DNA of 64,000 nucleotides, from the NCBI GenBank assembly GCA_037783545.1, contig JBBELK010000400.1, positions 1 through 64,000 of the forward strand, written 5' to 3'. This DNA is from Henricia sp. BOLD:AAB3569 (lineage: Eukaryota; Echinodermata; Asteroidea; Spinulosida; Echinasteridae). The translations under genes and the position numbers were made by a program. The notes under the pieces are model-generated. The model ran no database searches. It was not told where the DNA came from and saw only the letters and a program-made list of their open reading frames with translations. Positions 63,934 through 64,000 of this stretch are shown here, in pieces (the first letter of the stretch is position 1; each line of letters starts with the position of its first letter).

Positions 63934-64000
63934 AAATTTCTCTGCCATTTCCCGGCGAAAGTCTGTCAATTTTTTAGGACAAGTGCGCAATATAGAGTCT

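Larger units (their letters stand above)
33512..64000 (+). repeat. 296-bp satellite array, right arm
   Basis: Continuation of the same satellite after the SINE, about 103 monomers, same orientation and same consensus. It resumes in the middle of the interrupted monomer at AAAATTTGAAG and runs to the window end, so the right limit is also unknown. It is richer than the left arm in clean higher-order structure (47.6-55.0 kb and 60-64 kb) and holds most of the shortened monomers (55.9, 56.2, 57.1, 58.9, 60.5 and 62.5 kb). No gene or other unique sequence is seen in it. Confidence 0.98.

Noticed and set aside
1-64000. CRISPR array
   Set aside because: The repeats are 296 bp and contiguous with no unique spacers, and there are no cas genes.

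Overview
This window is satellite DNA, not a gene region. Apart from one insertion, all 64 kb is a head-to-tail tandem array of a single monomer of about 296 bp, roughly 215 copies in one orientation. The consensus has 143 G+C of 296 (48%) and 16 CpG sites, close to the number expected from base composition. Most monomers differ from the consensus at only a few positions. I find no protein-coding gene, rRNA gene, functional tRNA gene or CRISPR array. The many open frames on both strands are translations of the repeat itself.

The one non-satellite element is at 33224-33511. It is a SINE with a tRNA-derived head (box A 33235-33245, exact box B GGTTCGAATCC at 33279-33289), an unrelated body, a 3' inverted repeat and an (ACA)n tail. 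A 12-bp target-site duplication (33212-33223 and 33511-33522) shows it was retrotransposed into the AAAATTTG segment of one monomer. A long homogeneous satellite plus a Pol III SINE points to a multicellular eukaryote, probably an animal. The SINE body (T-rich and C-rich blocks ending in TTTTCCTCCCAC) recalls tRNA-SINEs of marine invertebrates such as cnidarians; that placement is a guess.

The array is mosaic. Shared variants define higher-order repeats (HORs). At 2656-11231 there are two copies of a 14/15-monomer block of 4.1-4.4 kb. At 15668-18044 there are two copies of a 4-mer (about 1.19 kb). At 22820-25766 there are two copies of a 5-mer (about 1.47 kb). At about 30.2-34.3 kb two monomer types alternate in 2- to 3-mers. 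At 38.8-41.7 kb a 3-monomer block recurs about 2.07 kb apart. At 47623-49990 there are two copies of a 4-mer (about 1.18 kb). At 50877-55014 there are two copies of a 7-mer, each exactly 2069 bp. At 59980-63933 there are two copies of a 1.98-kb 7-mer that includes a truncated 201-bp monomer. Between these, 11.2-15.7 kb and much of 42-47 kb are near-consensus monomers with no clear HOR. From about 16 to 33 kb, and in parts of 38-45 kb, monomers carry many private one- or two-base indels.

Nothing here works as an operon or pathway. The array is a record of unequal exchange and segmental amplification. A role as centromeric or other heterochromatic satellite is plausible but not shown by the sequence. 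The repeat-level features worth following are two conserved short hairpins per monomer, a GCATGC-centred motif, preserved CpG sites, a recombinant monomer at 9458-9753, and the single SINE that dates later than local amplification.
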